64,000 nucleotides of DNA from Micropterus salmoides (Eukaryota > Chordata > Actinopteri > Centrarchiformes > Centrarchidae): contig NW_024040041.1 in the NCBI RefSeq assembly GCF_014851395.1, positions 14,807,742 to 14,871,741 of the forward strand, written 5' to 3'. Position numbers and translations under genes: made by a program. Position 1 is the first letter of the stretch; each line of letters begins with the position of its first letter. Below are positions 11,314-23,353 of this stretch, piece by piece. Below the pieces are notes generated by a model, which had not been told where the DNA came from, did not search any database, and was given only the letters and a program-made list of their open reading frames with translations.

Positions 11314-11760
11314 GCAGAGAGGATGACATGCTTTTGACTGAAATTATGTCTGACTGGACAATTTCTTTTATTATAGACAGTTTTCTCATTTTTATTCCCA
11401 CTGGGGTAGTCATTGATTTCTTTGTTGGTGTATCGGTCTATTTTTAACCCACTGTCCTGAGTCCTGCGCTCTTCCTTTTCTGACAGATTTAGTTTTTATG
11501 CATCAACATTGTATTTCCAATATCGGCTGATGTCATGAAAATGATTTGACTTATGAACAATTTGTGAGAAAGTCAACATAACATAATAAACATGTTACTT
11601 TTTTATTGCTCTATTGAAATGTAATTGATAAATGTTTGTCAAACTCCTCACATGTTGTAGACTGTACATAAACTATTTAAAGAAGGTGTTTATCAACCTA
11701 TTTCCCAAATTATACTGAAATATGAAACTCTTGTAGGAATCAGTCATGTACAGTAAACAT
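11314..11760. other. Intergenic, no gene
   Basis: AT-rich stretch between the promoter relic and the flank of the family A gene at 11912. Nothing recognised. Confidence 0.5.
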
Positions 11761-11831
11761 TGAATCTCCAGTTTCATCCAACGGTAACTAAGATCCAAGT
11801 CAAATCAGTTCCACACTGTGAGGAGGAGTCA

Positions 11832-11839
11832 ATGCAAAA
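11832..11839 (+). promoter_or_regulatory. Family A V promoter octamer-like element
   Basis: ATGCAAAA 80 bp upstream of the leader ATG, followed by the family's conserved TGTCTTCCACCTCTAC and CTTATCT blocks. The left arm of the upstream inverted repeat is lost in this copy. Confidence 0.7.
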
Positions 11840-11911
11840 CTCAGATGTCTTCCACCTCTACTTATCTGACTGCAGAGAGGATGACAGAGAACAGTGGACA
11901 CACAGTTTAAC

Positions 11912-12355
11912 ATGATGGACTATAGGACAGGACTGCTGCTTTTAACTGTCTGCTGGGCAGGTGAAGATCTTTACTGATCTTGAGTTGAATCTGTCTTCAT
12001 ACATTTGCCAACTTACAGAAAGTGATTATTTTCTTGTTTGTCTCAACAGGTGTTGATGGTCAGACACTGACAGAATCTGAACCAGTGGTTAAAAGGCCTG
12101 GAGAATCCCACAGATTGACCTGTACAGCCTCTGGATTCACATTCAGCAGCTACTGGATGCACTGGGTCAGACAGGCTCCTGGAAAAGGACTGGAGTGGAT
12201 TGCTTTAATCTATACTGATGGTAGCAGCACATTCTACTCTCAGTCAGTTCAAGGCCGGTTTACCATCTCCAGAGACAACAGCAGACAGCAGGTGTATCTG
12301 CAGATGAACAGTCTGAAGACTGAAGATTCTGCTGTTTATTATTGTGCTCGAGAGC
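11912..12355 (+). CDS. IGHV family A, open V segment
   Basis: Leader exon 11912-11960 encodes MMDYRTGLLLLTVCWAG (a second ATG follows directly). GTGAAG donor; acceptor AG at 12048-12049; V exon from 12050. The mature part begins near QTLTESEPVVKRPGE. First Cys is in LTCTAS, CDR1 GFTFSSYW, FR2 MHWVRQAPGKGLEWIA, CDR2 IYTDGSST, FR3 RFTISRDNSRQQVYLQ and end YYCARE. No stop precedes the heptamer. Nonamer has one mismatch. Probably functional. Confidence 0.92.
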
Positions 12356-12394
12356 CACAGTGACTGGAGTTGGTTGAGCAGCTGTACAAAAACT
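12356..12394 (+). other. V 23-RSS, gene at 11912
   Basis: Heptamer CACAGTG 12356-12362, 23-bp spacer ending GAGCAGCTGT, nonamer ACAAAAACT 12386-12394 (last base differs from consensus). Confidence 0.9.
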
Positions 12395-12724
12395 TACACT
12401 AGGCAACTCATCCTCACTGAGCTGACATAACAAATTAGTTCAGTTTTCAGGCATATAAATATAAATACCTGGAAAAGTACTGTAAATCACCTCTGTGGTA
12501 GTTCCCGCTATAGATGTCTCCAGGAACACATTTTGACACAGCGACACACAAACAGACTCAGGAGTTAAACAATACGAGCCACATGCTGTCACAGCTGGTA
12601 TAAATGTCTGTAATGATCACTTCATTCAGAACAGCCAGTGACAGTAAATCTGCTGAAATCCAAAAATGTCCAGGTTTGAATAAAATAAATACATGCAAGA
12701 AAATACAGCCACATGCCAAATGTA

Positions 12725-13602
12725 CATTGCTCAATAAAATATAGGGAACCCTTAAAAAACATAATGTAACTCCAAGTCAAAAAGAACACCAAGATTGGCA
12801 AATTCGCCACTGGCACCCTGTGCTCTTCACAAATGATAGCAGGTTCACACTGAGCACATGTGACAGACGTGACAGAGTCTGGAGATGCCATGGAGAACAT
12901 TCTGCCTCCTGCAACATCCTCCAGCATGACCGGTTTGGCGGTTGGTCAGCAATGGTGTGGGGTGGCATTTCTTTGGGGGGCCGCACAGCCCTCCATGTGC
13001 TTGCCAGAGGTAGCCTGACTGCCATTAGGTACCGAGATGAGATCCTCAGACCCCTTGTGAGACCATATGCTGGTGCAGTTGGCCCTGGGTTCGTCCTAAT
13101 GCAAGACAATGCCAGACCTCATGTGGCTGGAGTGTGTCAGCAGTTCCTGCAAGAGGAAGGCATTGATGCTATGGACTGGCCCGCCCGTTCCCAGACCTGA
13201 ATCCAATTGAGCACATCTGGGACATCATGTCTCGCTCCATCCACCGCCACGTTGCACCACAGACGGTCCAGCCACCTCATCAGGAGCATGCCCAGGCGTT
13301 GTAGGGAGGTCATACAGACACGTGGAAGCCACACACAATACTGAGCCTCATTTTGACTTGTTTTAAGGACATTACATCAAAGTTGGATCGGCCTGTAATG
13401 TGGTTTTCCACTTTGATTTTGAGTGTGACTCCAAATCCAGACCTCCATGGGTTGATAAATTTGATTTCCATTGATAATTTCTGTGTGATTTTGTTGTCAG
13501 CACATTCAACTATGTAAAGAAAGGAGTATTTAATGAGATTATTTAATTCATTCAGATCTAGGATGTGTTATTTTAGTGTTCCCTTTATTTTTTTGAGCAG
13601 TG
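12725..13602 (+). mobile_element. Tc1-type transposon, internally deleted
   Basis: Terminal inverted repeats of about 24 bp (left starts CATTGCTCAATAAAAT, right ends TTTTTTTGAGCAGTG), flanked by TA. The transposase remnant on + keeps the C-terminal half of the DDE domain: NDSRFTLS with the first Asp, MQDNARPHVAG with the second. The motif DLNPIEHIWD is reached only after a frameshift near 13196. The DNA-binding N-terminus is absent. About 0.88 kb against a usual 1.6 kb, so non-autonomous. Confidence 0.85.
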
Positions 13603-13889
13603 TATATATTTGGCATCTAAAGTCGGTCACAATATTGAAGTGAAAAATCTGCTGACCTTAACGGTCACTTTGGACTGATCTAGAGTTTTATCCTCACACC
13701 CTTTGTGAGCTCACTTCACAACAACCCTAATTTAATTTACATAACACATCTGACCATCTACAATAGATTTCAAGATAAACAGTTTGAAGAGTGAAGGAGC
13801 TGCTTTTTTGTCTTCTGCTTTTGAGATATTGTGAGGGAAAGTGAATAAATAAGTGATACTGTAGTTCATTAACAAGGACCACGCCAATG

Positions 13890-14290
13890 TTAGATTTTAT
13901 AGTGGTTTATTATGGTGAATATTTAAAAGGAGGGGTCGAGAGAAGGGGAATGAAGGGGTCGAGGAGGTTGTTTAGGGTTTGGTGGCCGGAGCGGCTAGGA
14001 ACCCGAGGGGTTGAGATTCAGGGTGGGGGCTCGTCTCGATAAGCAGCTTGGTCTTATGAACCCCCCTGTGGTTCCTGTTGTAGAAGAAGACGAAATGATT
14101 ACTAGGCAGAATTATGGATTTTAGCATGCATGTCTTTCATGGTGGGAGGAAGCCGGAGCGCCCAGAGGACACCCACTCAAACGCGGGGAGAACATGCAAA
14201 CTCTGTGCAGAAGGCCTGGGCTTAGCGAGGTCTAATCTCCGAACTTTCTGCTGCGAGGCCGCAGTGCTGGCCACTGTGCTGCCCATTAAA
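13890..14290. repeat. Interspersed repeat, fish SINE/LINE-like
   Basis: Contains the widespread GGAGAACATGCAAACTC motif and a right end of the form GTGCTGGCCACTGTGCTGCC seen in many vertebrate retroposons. It lies where FR1-FR2 of the V fragment at 14505 should be. Exact family not assigned. Confidence 0.5.
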
Positions 14291-14504
14291 AGAGGTGAAC
14301 AAGCACGGTTTGGGTGGGAGGGATATGAGAACTGAGAAACAGAAGAGAAAACGGGTTAGACTGCTTATTTACGTGAGTGCATGTGACTGGATTTGAGAAG
14401 CACAGGTGGATGGAAATAGTGAAGTACGGGTGGTTGATTGGAGCAATTGAATGAAGCGCAGGTGGTAGAACAGTGAGAGAGGCGTGTTCCTTAACTCCAT
14501 TAAG

Positions 14505-14630
14505 ACAAATATTTGCCCAAAGTCTCCAAAGACAGTTTTCCATCACTAAAGACACTTCCAAAAATCTTGTGTATTTAGAGGTGAACAGTCTGAAACAAGA
14601 CAACTTTTATTTATTATTGTGCACGAGAGC
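14505..14630 (+). pseudogene. IGHV family A-like pseudogene, FR3 only
   Basis: Only FR3 remains: QRQFSITKDTSKNLVYLEVN-like, then LKQD and a one-base shift that puts the YYCAR codons out of frame. FR1, CDR1, FR2, leader and promoter are missing. It differs from the local family A (SITKDTSKN, LEVN), so it may be an older or distinct lineage. A consensus heptamer CACAGTG lies at 14631-14637, but the nonamer region (GAAAAACTG) is degraded. Confidence 0.75.
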
Positions 14631-14669
14631 CACAGTGACACACCAGACTACAAAGCTGTAGAAAAACTG

Positions 14670-16300
14670 AACACTCATGTATGAGAAGCACTGATGTCAG
14701 AGCTTTGAAAACATATTGAATGATGGCCAGTTAACAATGTAAAACATGTCATCAATAAAAATGTCAGTGTGTTGGGACAGTTTATCATGACTCTCAGCAA
14801 CGCCTGCATTTAAGAAGACAACCTTGTTGTAATTACAACATAATTCAACTGCAGTGAAAACTTTGTTTTAAAACATTGTATCATACAATATTAAGTTTCA
14901 GTTTTTAAGACGTATTTATAGTAAAAAAAAAAATCTTTGCGAAATTTACAATATTGACATTTACGTCCATATAAGCTCTTTCATAAAAAAAGTTCTTTAA
15001 ATGAATAATGATTTCTGTGGCTAGTCTAGTCACTTGAGGAGACACACTGTTTACACCTTCAACTGATTTAAATCAAATTTAAATAATTTAACAATATGCA
15101 AATAAATGTCACTCATAAACACGTGCTGTTTATTTAAATTTATTTTCTTTATTTAACTCTATAAATTGAATTGTTCTGTTGTATTTTCGTTAAAGCTTTG
15201 GCAATACTGTTCTGATAACATTCATGCAGAAAAAGCATTTTAATTGAATTGAATTGAGTGAGTGAGAGGACAGAAGATCTCACATCACTTCAGCCTCATT
15301 ATCAACTATGTTCTCTTTAGCTCTGATCCTGATCTCATGATCTGATCTCGTATCAGCTTTTGAGGAAACGTGTTCCAACTAAAACCTTTTGCACATGCAA
15401 CAACAACAAAACTCTGCTTTACAGTTAAACTCAGGCAGCTTCGTCAGGCCGAAGTGGAGACCTCAGGAGTGATGACAGAATGCTGTGAAACCAGGTCAGA
15501 AACACGCTGACAAGGGAGATCAGAGAAGCAAACAGGTTTTCAGTCGTTGTTGTCACTGTTCTTAGCTGTATGTCTATTTCTGTGAAAGTACATTAAGATC
15601 AGTAAAAAATCTGAGTCAAATTCCATGTATATGTTGAGTGTGTCTTAAAATGCTAAACTGAACATTTGCCCAGTGAGCAAGTGGTGTGTGCAATTTTTCA
15701 GTATATAAAAGTGACAAATGTCCATCCATCCATTATCTATACCTGCTTATCCGTGCAGTGAGGTGCAAAGGATTCACAGAGGACAATGTGCTAGATGAGG
15801 CTGAGGATAGACAGAGGTCAGAGAAGTGGCCTGAGGAAAGAAGCTTTTTCTGAGTCTCTCTACTTACTGTCCCATCAAGGTTCAATTCTTATACAAGTAG
15901 CGGCCATGCCTTTGGCTCTTTATAATCTTTCTTCAGAAATACTGCTTTATGTAAATACTTTCACTCAGTAGAGTATTAAGAGTAGCAGCCTTAAGAACAG
16001 ATTATTTAAAATTATAATTTTTTTAAATAAAGCAGTGTATGTCTTATTGTGTATTAGTGTATTGTAGCCAATCATCTTGTTGATGTCAAAGTTTAAAACT
16101 GTTACTTTCTCTGTTACTGTCAGCTCTCATTTCAGTGTCAGACTGATGCAACCCTCCTCTCCCACATTCACCTCTGTTATCCCACATATAGCCAACTTTT
16201 AAAATACATATGCTTGTAGCATTTATACTGATAGATATTTTACACAAATTAAAACATTTTAGACAAACGTCACAACAGCTGATTGGAGGGTTGACTCTTC
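14670..16300. other. Long intergenic stretch, no gene
   Basis: AT-rich sequence without a supported gene. One short antisense L2-type tail (CCATCCATCCATTATC and a GCTTATCCG block) lies at about 15719-15760. The remainder shows no terminal repeats or RSS. Confidence 0.5.
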
Positions 16301-16314
16301 TCCACTACCACTCT

Positions 16315-16345
16315 CTCCTCCCTGTGAGGAGGAGTCAATGCAAAA
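16315..16345 (+). promoter_or_regulatory. Family A V promoter with inverted repeat and octamer
   Basis: CTCCTCC (16315-16321) and GGAGGAG (16328-16334) can pair around a 6-base loop; ATGCAAAA follows at 16338-16345, about 80 bp before the leader ATG. Confidence 0.7.
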
Positions 16346-16417
16346 CTCAGATGTCTTCCACCTCTACTTATCTGACTGCAGAGAGGATGACAGAGAACAG
16401 TGGACACACAGTTTAAC

Positions 16418-16863
16418 ATGATGGACTATAGGATAGGACTGCTGCTTTTAACTGTCTGCTGGGCAGGTGAAGATTTTCACTGAATTTAATTATTACATGT
16501 ATTTTATTAGTGTCAGCAGCTTATTTCACTGTGTGCAATATTATCTTCTAAACAGGTGTTGATGGTCAGACTCTGACAGAATCTGAACCAGCGGTTAAAA
16601 GACCTGGAGAATCCCACAGATTGACCTGTACAGCTTCTGGAATTTCATTCAGTAGTAGCTGGATGGCCTGGATCAGACAGGCTCCTGGAAATCGATTGGA
16701 TTGGATTGCACTTATCAAACCTGACAGTGCTGAGATCTACTACTCTCAGTCAGTTCAAGGCCGGTTTACCATCTCCAGAGACAACAGCAGACAGCAGCTG
16801 TATCTGCAGATGAACAGTTTGAAGACTGAAGATTCTGCTGTTTATTATTGTGCTCGAGAGCCA
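16418..16863 (+). CDS. IGHV family A, open V segment with weak RSS
   Basis: Leader exon 16418-16466 (MMDYRIGLLLLTVCWAG), intron with GT-AG ends, V exon from 16556. Frame is open: EPAVKRPGESHR, LTCTAS, CDR1 GISFSSSW, FR2 MAWIRQAPGNRLDWIA, CDR2 IKPDSAE, FR3 RFTISRDNSRQQLYLQ, YYCAREPH. FR2 is unusual: NRLDW replaces the common KGLEW. The heptamer is perfect but the nonamer has two changes, so it may rearrange rarely. Confidence 0.88.
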
Positions 16864-16902
16864 CACAGTGACTGGAGTTTGTTGAGCAGCTGTCCGAAAA
16901 CC
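16864..16902 (+). other. V 23-RSS with weak nonamer, gene at 16418
   Basis: Heptamer CACAGTG 16864-16870, 23-bp spacer, nonamer CCGAAAACC 16894-16902 (two mismatches to ACAAAAACC). Confidence 0.82.
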
Positions 16903-17478
16903 TACAGTACTCATCTTTCAGGCTGTTGGAGCCTAAGCATATAGTATTTTTTGTATTCATATTACACCGGCTACTTTCTAATACTAATAATAATTCTGTA
17001 TTTAATTTTTTGTATATTTTGAATAATAATTATACAGATTACTAAAAACTGTTCCTGAGAAATATGATTAGTCATTATTAAACACAATAAAAATCATAAA
17101 AGGTCCAAATACAGTGTAACAACATTTTATATTTTCCATTACCTTTTTAAATGTTTTAATAATGCATTATACAAAGTCAAAAGATCACTTGTCCATTATA
17201 AAGGCAGCACAATCTGGTTGTTTAAAATAAAACTACTGCTAATAGTATACATTTCTATGTCTGTAAATTGTGTGGAATCTAAAGTGAGTCATAAAATGAG
17301 ACTGACAAATAATAAATAATGTTGCAGTTTACTTTATAAAATCACTAGAGGGCAGTCAGTGTAAAGTTTATCTCTCCTCTGTTTCTAAAAAGAGACACTC
17401 AGATCAGGTGTTCTCATTGATCTTAACTGACTGACACTTGAACCCTGGATTGAACTAAAGCTTAACACTCCTGCTGCT

Positions 17479-17950
17479 AATCAGAATCAGAATCAGTTTT
17501 ATTGCCAGGTATGTGTACACATACGAGGAATTTGACTCAGGATTGTACATTGCTCACGATGTGCTTACTTATACAATAATAAAATAATATAATAATAATA
17601 ATATTAAAATAAAATCAGACACAAACTACAGAGTAGACAACACTAATATACAAACTATGAACATAACAATATAGACATATTGACAAATAGTGCAGTGATC
17701 AGAGTGCAAAGGATGCAAGAGTAAACTATTATCATTATGTACATTTTGAAGGTGGATATAATATACAGGTACACCTACACATACATGCATACATGTACAC
17801 ATGTACACAGTGTGATGGAGTATAGTGCAAAGGATGCTGGAAAAAATAAATAAGCCCTATGACCTTATGACCTGAGGTAGGTGTATTGGTATACAGTATA
17901 TACAATATGACATAGTATGAACAGCACTGAAATAGAGAATGATGAATAAA
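17479..17950 (-). mobile_element. LINE 3' fragment with (TTCTGA)n tail
   Basis: Left end reads AATCAGAATCAGAATCAG followed by TTTTATTGCCAGGTATGTG, a common fish LINE 3' end in antisense. The flanks 17345-17478 and 17951-18000 match the continuous sequence at 34915-35085, which has no insertion, so the limits are well defined. Confidence 0.75.
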
Positions 17951-18159
17951 CATGTACACTGGACACTGTGATAGTTGATACTTTTTTATTCTAAACAAAA
18001 GTCACGTGTTAACTTGATTCAGCACATCGTAAAGTTTGACTATAAGGTCTTCACCATCAGCAGTGACTGCAGCTCTGTCAGTGTCAGTTCATCTCAGCAG
18101 AAAGGAAGTTACGGTGGCCCTGAGAGGCCAACGCACTGCAACTTAAGAAAACACATTCA

Positions 18160-18220
18160 AATACATCACAACACAACACATTTAGACAACACAACACATT
18201 TAGACAACACAACACACACC
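18160..18220. repeat. Short tandem repeat
   Basis: Two to three units of ACAACACAACACATTTAG, head to tail. Too few and too regular to suggest anything beyond a minisatellite. Confidence 0.7.
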
Positions 18221-18460
18221 CTTTTAAGTGATGCACACAGCTAGCTTGTTTTGGTTGAACCTGTAACCAGAAGTACATAATGCCTTGAAATGACACACTC
18301 CGGGACAGTAAGGGGCGGTATGCACCTAACAAGGTGGTTGGATCCGGCATAAAACCCAGAGAAGAAGAATAATCTTGTTTTGGTTGTGCTCCCATGGTTT
18401 TGCAGAGTTTTGACCTATTCTGACCTTTACTGGTTGACATTTTTCATTAGAAGTACTACA

Positions 18461-18788
18461 ATTCATAGTTTTCAGTCACGTGACATTTGCAGTACCTGGA
18501 GGGCAAAACAACAGACCGAAACAACAGCTCACGCAGCAGCTCCCCTGTAGAGACACCACAAAAGCACTTACATTTATTTGGATCACCTCTCAACTTAAGA
18601 AATAGAAAGATATGAACACAAACTGCAAGTGTTGGGAACTTCCGATCCATATTACAGCATCCGCTGCCGCATCTGCCCTCAACAGTGTATCGCTTGCTTC
18701 CTGGTTGGCAGCAGCGGAAAATAACATCTTTTTTGCCCTCCAAGGGAGTGTTTTTCATGGAATCTGATGTCACATGAAAACTATGAAT
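18461..18788. mobile_element. MITE with about 20-bp inverted ends
   Basis: Left end ATTCATAGTTTTCAGTCACG and right end GTCACATGAAAACTATGAAT are near-perfect inverted repeats around 328 bp. No coding capacity. Target duplication not clear, so superfamily not assigned. Confidence 0.6.
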
Positions 18789-19119
18789 ATGTTAAAAGTG
18801 ACCTGAATGAAAATAATAACTGTACAGCAGTTTATTAATACGGTACCACATCATGAACAATTCAGACATTTAAACTGAAGCACCGTGAAAAGGACTTTAA
18901 GGGAAGAGCTTACCATTCTCTATAAAAGGTGCCAAAAATTCAATGTTGCTGCCACAGGATCCACAAAATCATCCAATACATCCAGCCAGTTAGATTCCAC
19001 AATATGGACAATACATTACCTGGGAAAAAATAAAGATGTGAAATGAGATTAAGAAATTCACATTCCTTACTATAGTAATGTGGAAAAGCAAGTGAAATTC
19101 AAACACAATGTGTCACACA

Positions 19120-19622
19120 TGTCATGGCTGTCGCTGTTATCCCTGTATTTCCACATTCTGTCTCACCTATACCAAGTAGGCTGTGTGACCCTGTGGTAAG
19201 GAAAGGTCTACCTGTGGAGGGAAGACCCGCCTACTTCCTGGTTTCTGTGGAGCTCTGTCGGACTGACTTCAGTCCCACCCATCGGTCCACTTTGTTCCAG
19301 CTCGACCAATGGCTCGTCACCACCTCAGCATTACCTCCTGCTCTTAAGGAGAGCCCACCGGTTGCTCTCGGCAGCTCTTCACAACCAGTTGACTTGTGTG
19401 CCTCATGTGTGTTGATTGTGTGCAATTTAGTGAAGCAAGTACTTTGTGAGTTAGCTTCTGCAGTTCTGTTTAGTGAGGTAAATCTCTTGAGTCTGTCATA
19501 GCCAGTTTGTGGTTATTTATATTAGTTAGACTCACAGTACTTTTGAGTGTAGTGAACAAGCCAGTGTGGATTGGTTCATTTTATATCAAATAAATTTGGA
19601 TCTCCCTGAGAGAAAGAAAAGT
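19120..19622 (+). mobile_element. LTR-like sequence
   Basis: Starts TGTCATGGCTG, has an AATAAA near 19588 and ends around CCTCAACA. Composition and order resemble the solo LTRs in this window. No matching target duplication was found, and neighbouring DNA is not recognisable as internal retroelement sequence. Confidence 0.4.
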
Positions 19623-20205
19623 AGGGGGTTTGAGATATCAACCCTCAACAGACAGCTGAAGCGACCCCAAAGGAGGAGGTGAAAGGTTTGCTTTCCCTAA
19701 GTGCTGTTTTTGGGCAAAACACACCACCTCTGGTGAAGCTGAAGATAAGGCTCGGTGCCTGACTGTTAAAATTTAAAAAAAAAACTAACCAGAAATTAGC
19801 TTTCTCCTTAACAGCCTATCAGAACTCTTTTTTGAAAGAGGGCAAGAAACCCTAAACTGCCACACACACGTAACCAGGGCAACTGAAACAGAAAGGTCAC
19901 TAGACCGCTAGGGGTTTGGCATGACTAAGAGGGATCTGATCCAGCCAGATCCAACACCTGAACTGTCCTGACAACCGGTAGTCTATGGTAGACACCAGTC
20001 TCCTTCTTCACAGATCAAAGAGTCGCACCTGCAAGCACAGATCCTGATAAGGAGCCCGACACATCCAAGAGCTAAATGCACAAATGGACATGGTGAAGTC
20101 CACGATGCCGTCTCGTCAACGCTCACCCCGTTGAAGAGGGCGGTTGACACAGTCACACCCTGTGTGGAGTGAGCCACTGAGCAGGTTATGGAATCCATTT
20201 ACTTC

Positions 20206-21384
20206 TCAATGCACCAGCGCGGAGGTGGGGGAAAGCATACAGCAGCCCTTTTGGCCACGGTGCGTGTGCAAACGCGCCCAAGGGCGGACTGTCTTGTGGT
20301 AGGATTGAGAACCACAGTGGGCAGTGGGTGTTGTGCTGTCTGGCAAACAGGTCCACCTGTGCCGTCCCGAAGTGAGACCAGATCTGCTGTGCAGTCTCCA
20401 CTCGCTCTGTGGGGGACCGCCCCTCAACATGAGGTCAGCCCCCCTGTTCTCCGAGCCTGGGACATGAAGGGCCTTGAGAGACAGCAAGTGTGCTGCAACC
20501 CACGTCCATAGGTCCTCTGCTAATGTCAATAGAGCTGCGGATCGGACTCCGCCCTTTCTGTTGATGTAGGTGACTGTTGTGCGGTTGTCTGTCTCACCAG
20601 CATGTGCCTGCCCTGGACTAGGGCTTTGTGGTGCTGGAGGACCAGAAACACCGCCTGGAGCTCCAGTTGGTTGATGTGTCATCTCTCGCCAGGAGGCCAC
20701 ACACCACCCACTGCTCTCCCCAGGCAGGTCCCTCCCCATCCGGTCAGAGACGCATCCGTGAACACCAACACGTATGAGGATATCCGGCCGAGTGGTACCC
20801 CCGCCCTCAGGCGATGAGGGGACCCCCAGAACCGCAGGTCCCTCTGTACTGACTGGGGGGGGCGTCACCATGCATCACTTGTGCCTCTTGAGGTTTAGAT
20901 GCATGCTGGTAAACCAGCGTTGTAGCCGCCGCATGTGTAGCAGGCCCAGGGTAACCCCTGGATGGGCTGCTGCCATGAGCCCCAGGAGCTGCATTACTGA
21001 CAGCGCCGTCACAGCAGTTCCCAGCTGGAGCTTGCGGACCGCTTGAAGAAGGGTTGTCTGTCTGAGTTCCGACAGATGAGCTCTCAGGATGGCTGAGTTG
21101 AGCACAACCCCCAAATACTCCAACTCCTGGCGGGGATAGGGGGAGCTCTTCTCCCAGTTGATTGCAAAGCCCAGGTTGTTCAGATGAAAAATCAACTGAG
21201 CTGTGCGGAAAATTGCCCATTGTTTTGACGTGGCCAAGTAGAAAAAGACCCTCATGCCCTGATCGCACAATGGTAGCAGTGCGGCATCTACGCACTTGCT
21301 GAATGTGCGTGGGGCCAGTGTGTAGCCAAAGGGGAGCCTGGTGTATTCGTACGCCACCCCTTGGAAGGCAAAACGCAGAAACAA
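20206..21384 (-). mobile_element. DIRS-type retrotransposon fragment
   Basis: Minus-strand reading: reverse transcriptase (21384-20875) with YTRLPFGYTLAPRTFSKCVD and GFAINWEKSS, then RNase H (20871-20206) with TTVTYINRKGGVRS and LKALHVPGSENRGADLM. These motifs are typical of DIRS elements. The two parts are in different frames. The catalytic box after VFFYL is missing: the sequence passes directly to ATSKQ. No tyrosine recombinase or split terminal repeats are visible. Dead fragment. Confidence 0.8.
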
Positions 21385-21726
21385 AATTGAAGACTATGTT
21401 CTTTGCATCTCTGAGTAGGACACAGCTACGTTAGGCCTTATGAGTACTTACAGCTGTGGAAAGAACTCTCCCTAGTTCTTCTTTTAGCTTTTTGGCTAGC
21501 AGCTGACTTGAACAACATTACATCCGGTTTCACTAACCTGCAGCACTGTCGTGCACGTTATAGTAATTTGCGAAATGAAACACAAACAGATCCATCTCTG
21601 AAATGGCAACAAGAATTTGCAAACAATGCGTAGTCTACGTTGATCCCAGGGGTTGACTACATTCTTCTGATCAGCTACCGAAGCGTTTTTGCCCCCTGGC
21701 TGTGCGCATCCAGTAGTGTTTGTATA

Positions 21727-23351
21727 CAGTGGGTACGGAAAGTATTCAGACCCCTTTAAATTTTTCACTCTTTGTTTCATTGCAGCCATTTTCCAAAAAT
21801 CAAAAAAGTTCATTTTATTTCTCAGTAATGTACACTCAGCACCCCATCTTGACAGAAAAAAAACAGAAATGTAGAAATTTTTGCAAATTTATTAAAAAAG
21901 AAAAACTGAAATATCACATGGTCATAAGTATTCAGACCCTTTGCTCAGTATTTAGTAGAAGCACCCTTTTGATCTAATACAGCCATGAGTCGTTTTGGGA
22001 AAGATGCAACAAGTTTTTCACATCTGGATTTGGGTATCCTCTGCCATTCCTCCTTGCAGATCCTCTCCAGTTCTGTCAGGTTGGATGGTAAACGTTGGTG
22101 GACAGCCATTTTCAGGTCTCTCCAGAGACGCTCAATTGGGTTTAAGTCAGGGCTCTGGCTGGGCCATTCAAGAACAGCCACGGAGTTGTTGTGAAGCCAC
22201 TCCTTCGTTATTTTAGCGGTGTGCTTAGGCTCATTGTCTTGTTGGAAGGTAAACCTTCGGCCCAGTCTGAGGTCCAGAGCACTCTGGAAAAGGTTTTCGT
22301 CCAGGATATCCCTGTACTTGGCCGCATTCATCTTTCCCTCGATTGCAACCAGTCGTCCTGTCCCTGCAGCTGAAAAACACCCCCACAGCATGATGCTGCC
22401 ACCACCGTGCTTCACTGTTGAGACTGTATTGGACAGGTGATGAGCAGTGCCTGGTTTTCTCCACACATACCGCTTAGAATTAAGGCCAAAAAGTTCTATC
22501 TTGGTCTCATCAGACCAGAGGATCTTATTTATCACCATCTTGGAGTCCTTCAGGTGTTTTTTAGCAAACTCCATGCGGGCTTTCATGTGTCTTGCACTGA
22601 GGAGAGGCTTCCGTCGGGCCACTCTGCCATAAAGCCCCAACTGGTGGATTGCTGCAGTGATGGTTGACTTACTACAACTTTCTCCCATCTCCCGACTGCA
22701 TCTCCACAGTGACCTTTGGGTTCTTCTTTACCTCTCTCACCAAGGCTCTTCTCCCCCGATAGCTCAGTTTGGCCGGACGGCCAGCTCTAGGAAGGGTTCT
22801 GGTCGTCCCAAACGTCTTCCATTTGAGGATTATGGAGGCCACTGTGCTCTTAGGAACCTTAAGTGCAGCAGAAATTTTTTTGTAACCTTGGCCAGATCTG
22901 TGCCTTGCCACAATTCTGTCTCTGAGCTCTTCAGGCAGTTCCTTTGACCTCATGATTCTCATTTGCTCTGACATGCACTGTGAGCTGTAAGGTCTTATAT
23001 AGACAGGTGTGTGGCTTTCCTAATCAAGTCCAATCAGTATAATCAAACACAGCTGGACTCAAATGAAGGTGTAGAACCATCTCAAGGATGATCAGAAGAA
23101 ACAGACAGCACCTGAGTTAAATATGAGTGTCACGGCAAAGGGTCTGAATACTTTTGACCATGTGATATTTCAGTTTTTCTTTTTTAATAAATTTGCAAAA
23201 ATTTCTACATTTCTGTTTTTTTCTGTCAAGATGGGGTGCTGAGTGTACATTACTGAGAAATAAAATGAACTTTTTTGATTTTTGGAAAATGGCTGCAATG
23301 AAACAAAGAGTGAAAAATTTAAAGGGGTCTGAATACTTTCCGTACCCACTG
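21727..23351 (-). mobile_element. Tc1-type transposon, full length, inactive (copy 1)
   Basis: 1.6-kb element with inverted ends starting CAGTGGGTACGGAAAGTATT, flanked by TA. Transposase on the minus strand: N-terminal helix-turn-helix part 22974-22672 (MSEQMRIMRSKELPEELRDR), then DDE part 22688-21945 with SDETKIELFG, QQDNEPKHTA and SPDLNPIERLW. A deletion of about 10 bp near 22710 shifts the frame between the two parts. All three catalytic residues remain, but no full-length protein can be made. Confidence 0.92.
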
Positions 23352-23353
23352 TA

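Noticed and set aside
18160..18220. Spaced repeats that might suggest a CRISPR-like array
   Set aside because: Units are contiguous and imperfect, only two to three copies, in a vertebrate locus.
19124..19501. 125-codon open frame
   Set aside because: Lies within LTR-like sequence, no homology recognised and no start context; probably chance.
20188..20817. Several + strand open frames
   Set aside because: All overlap the DIRS RNase H region in antisense and lack any motif.
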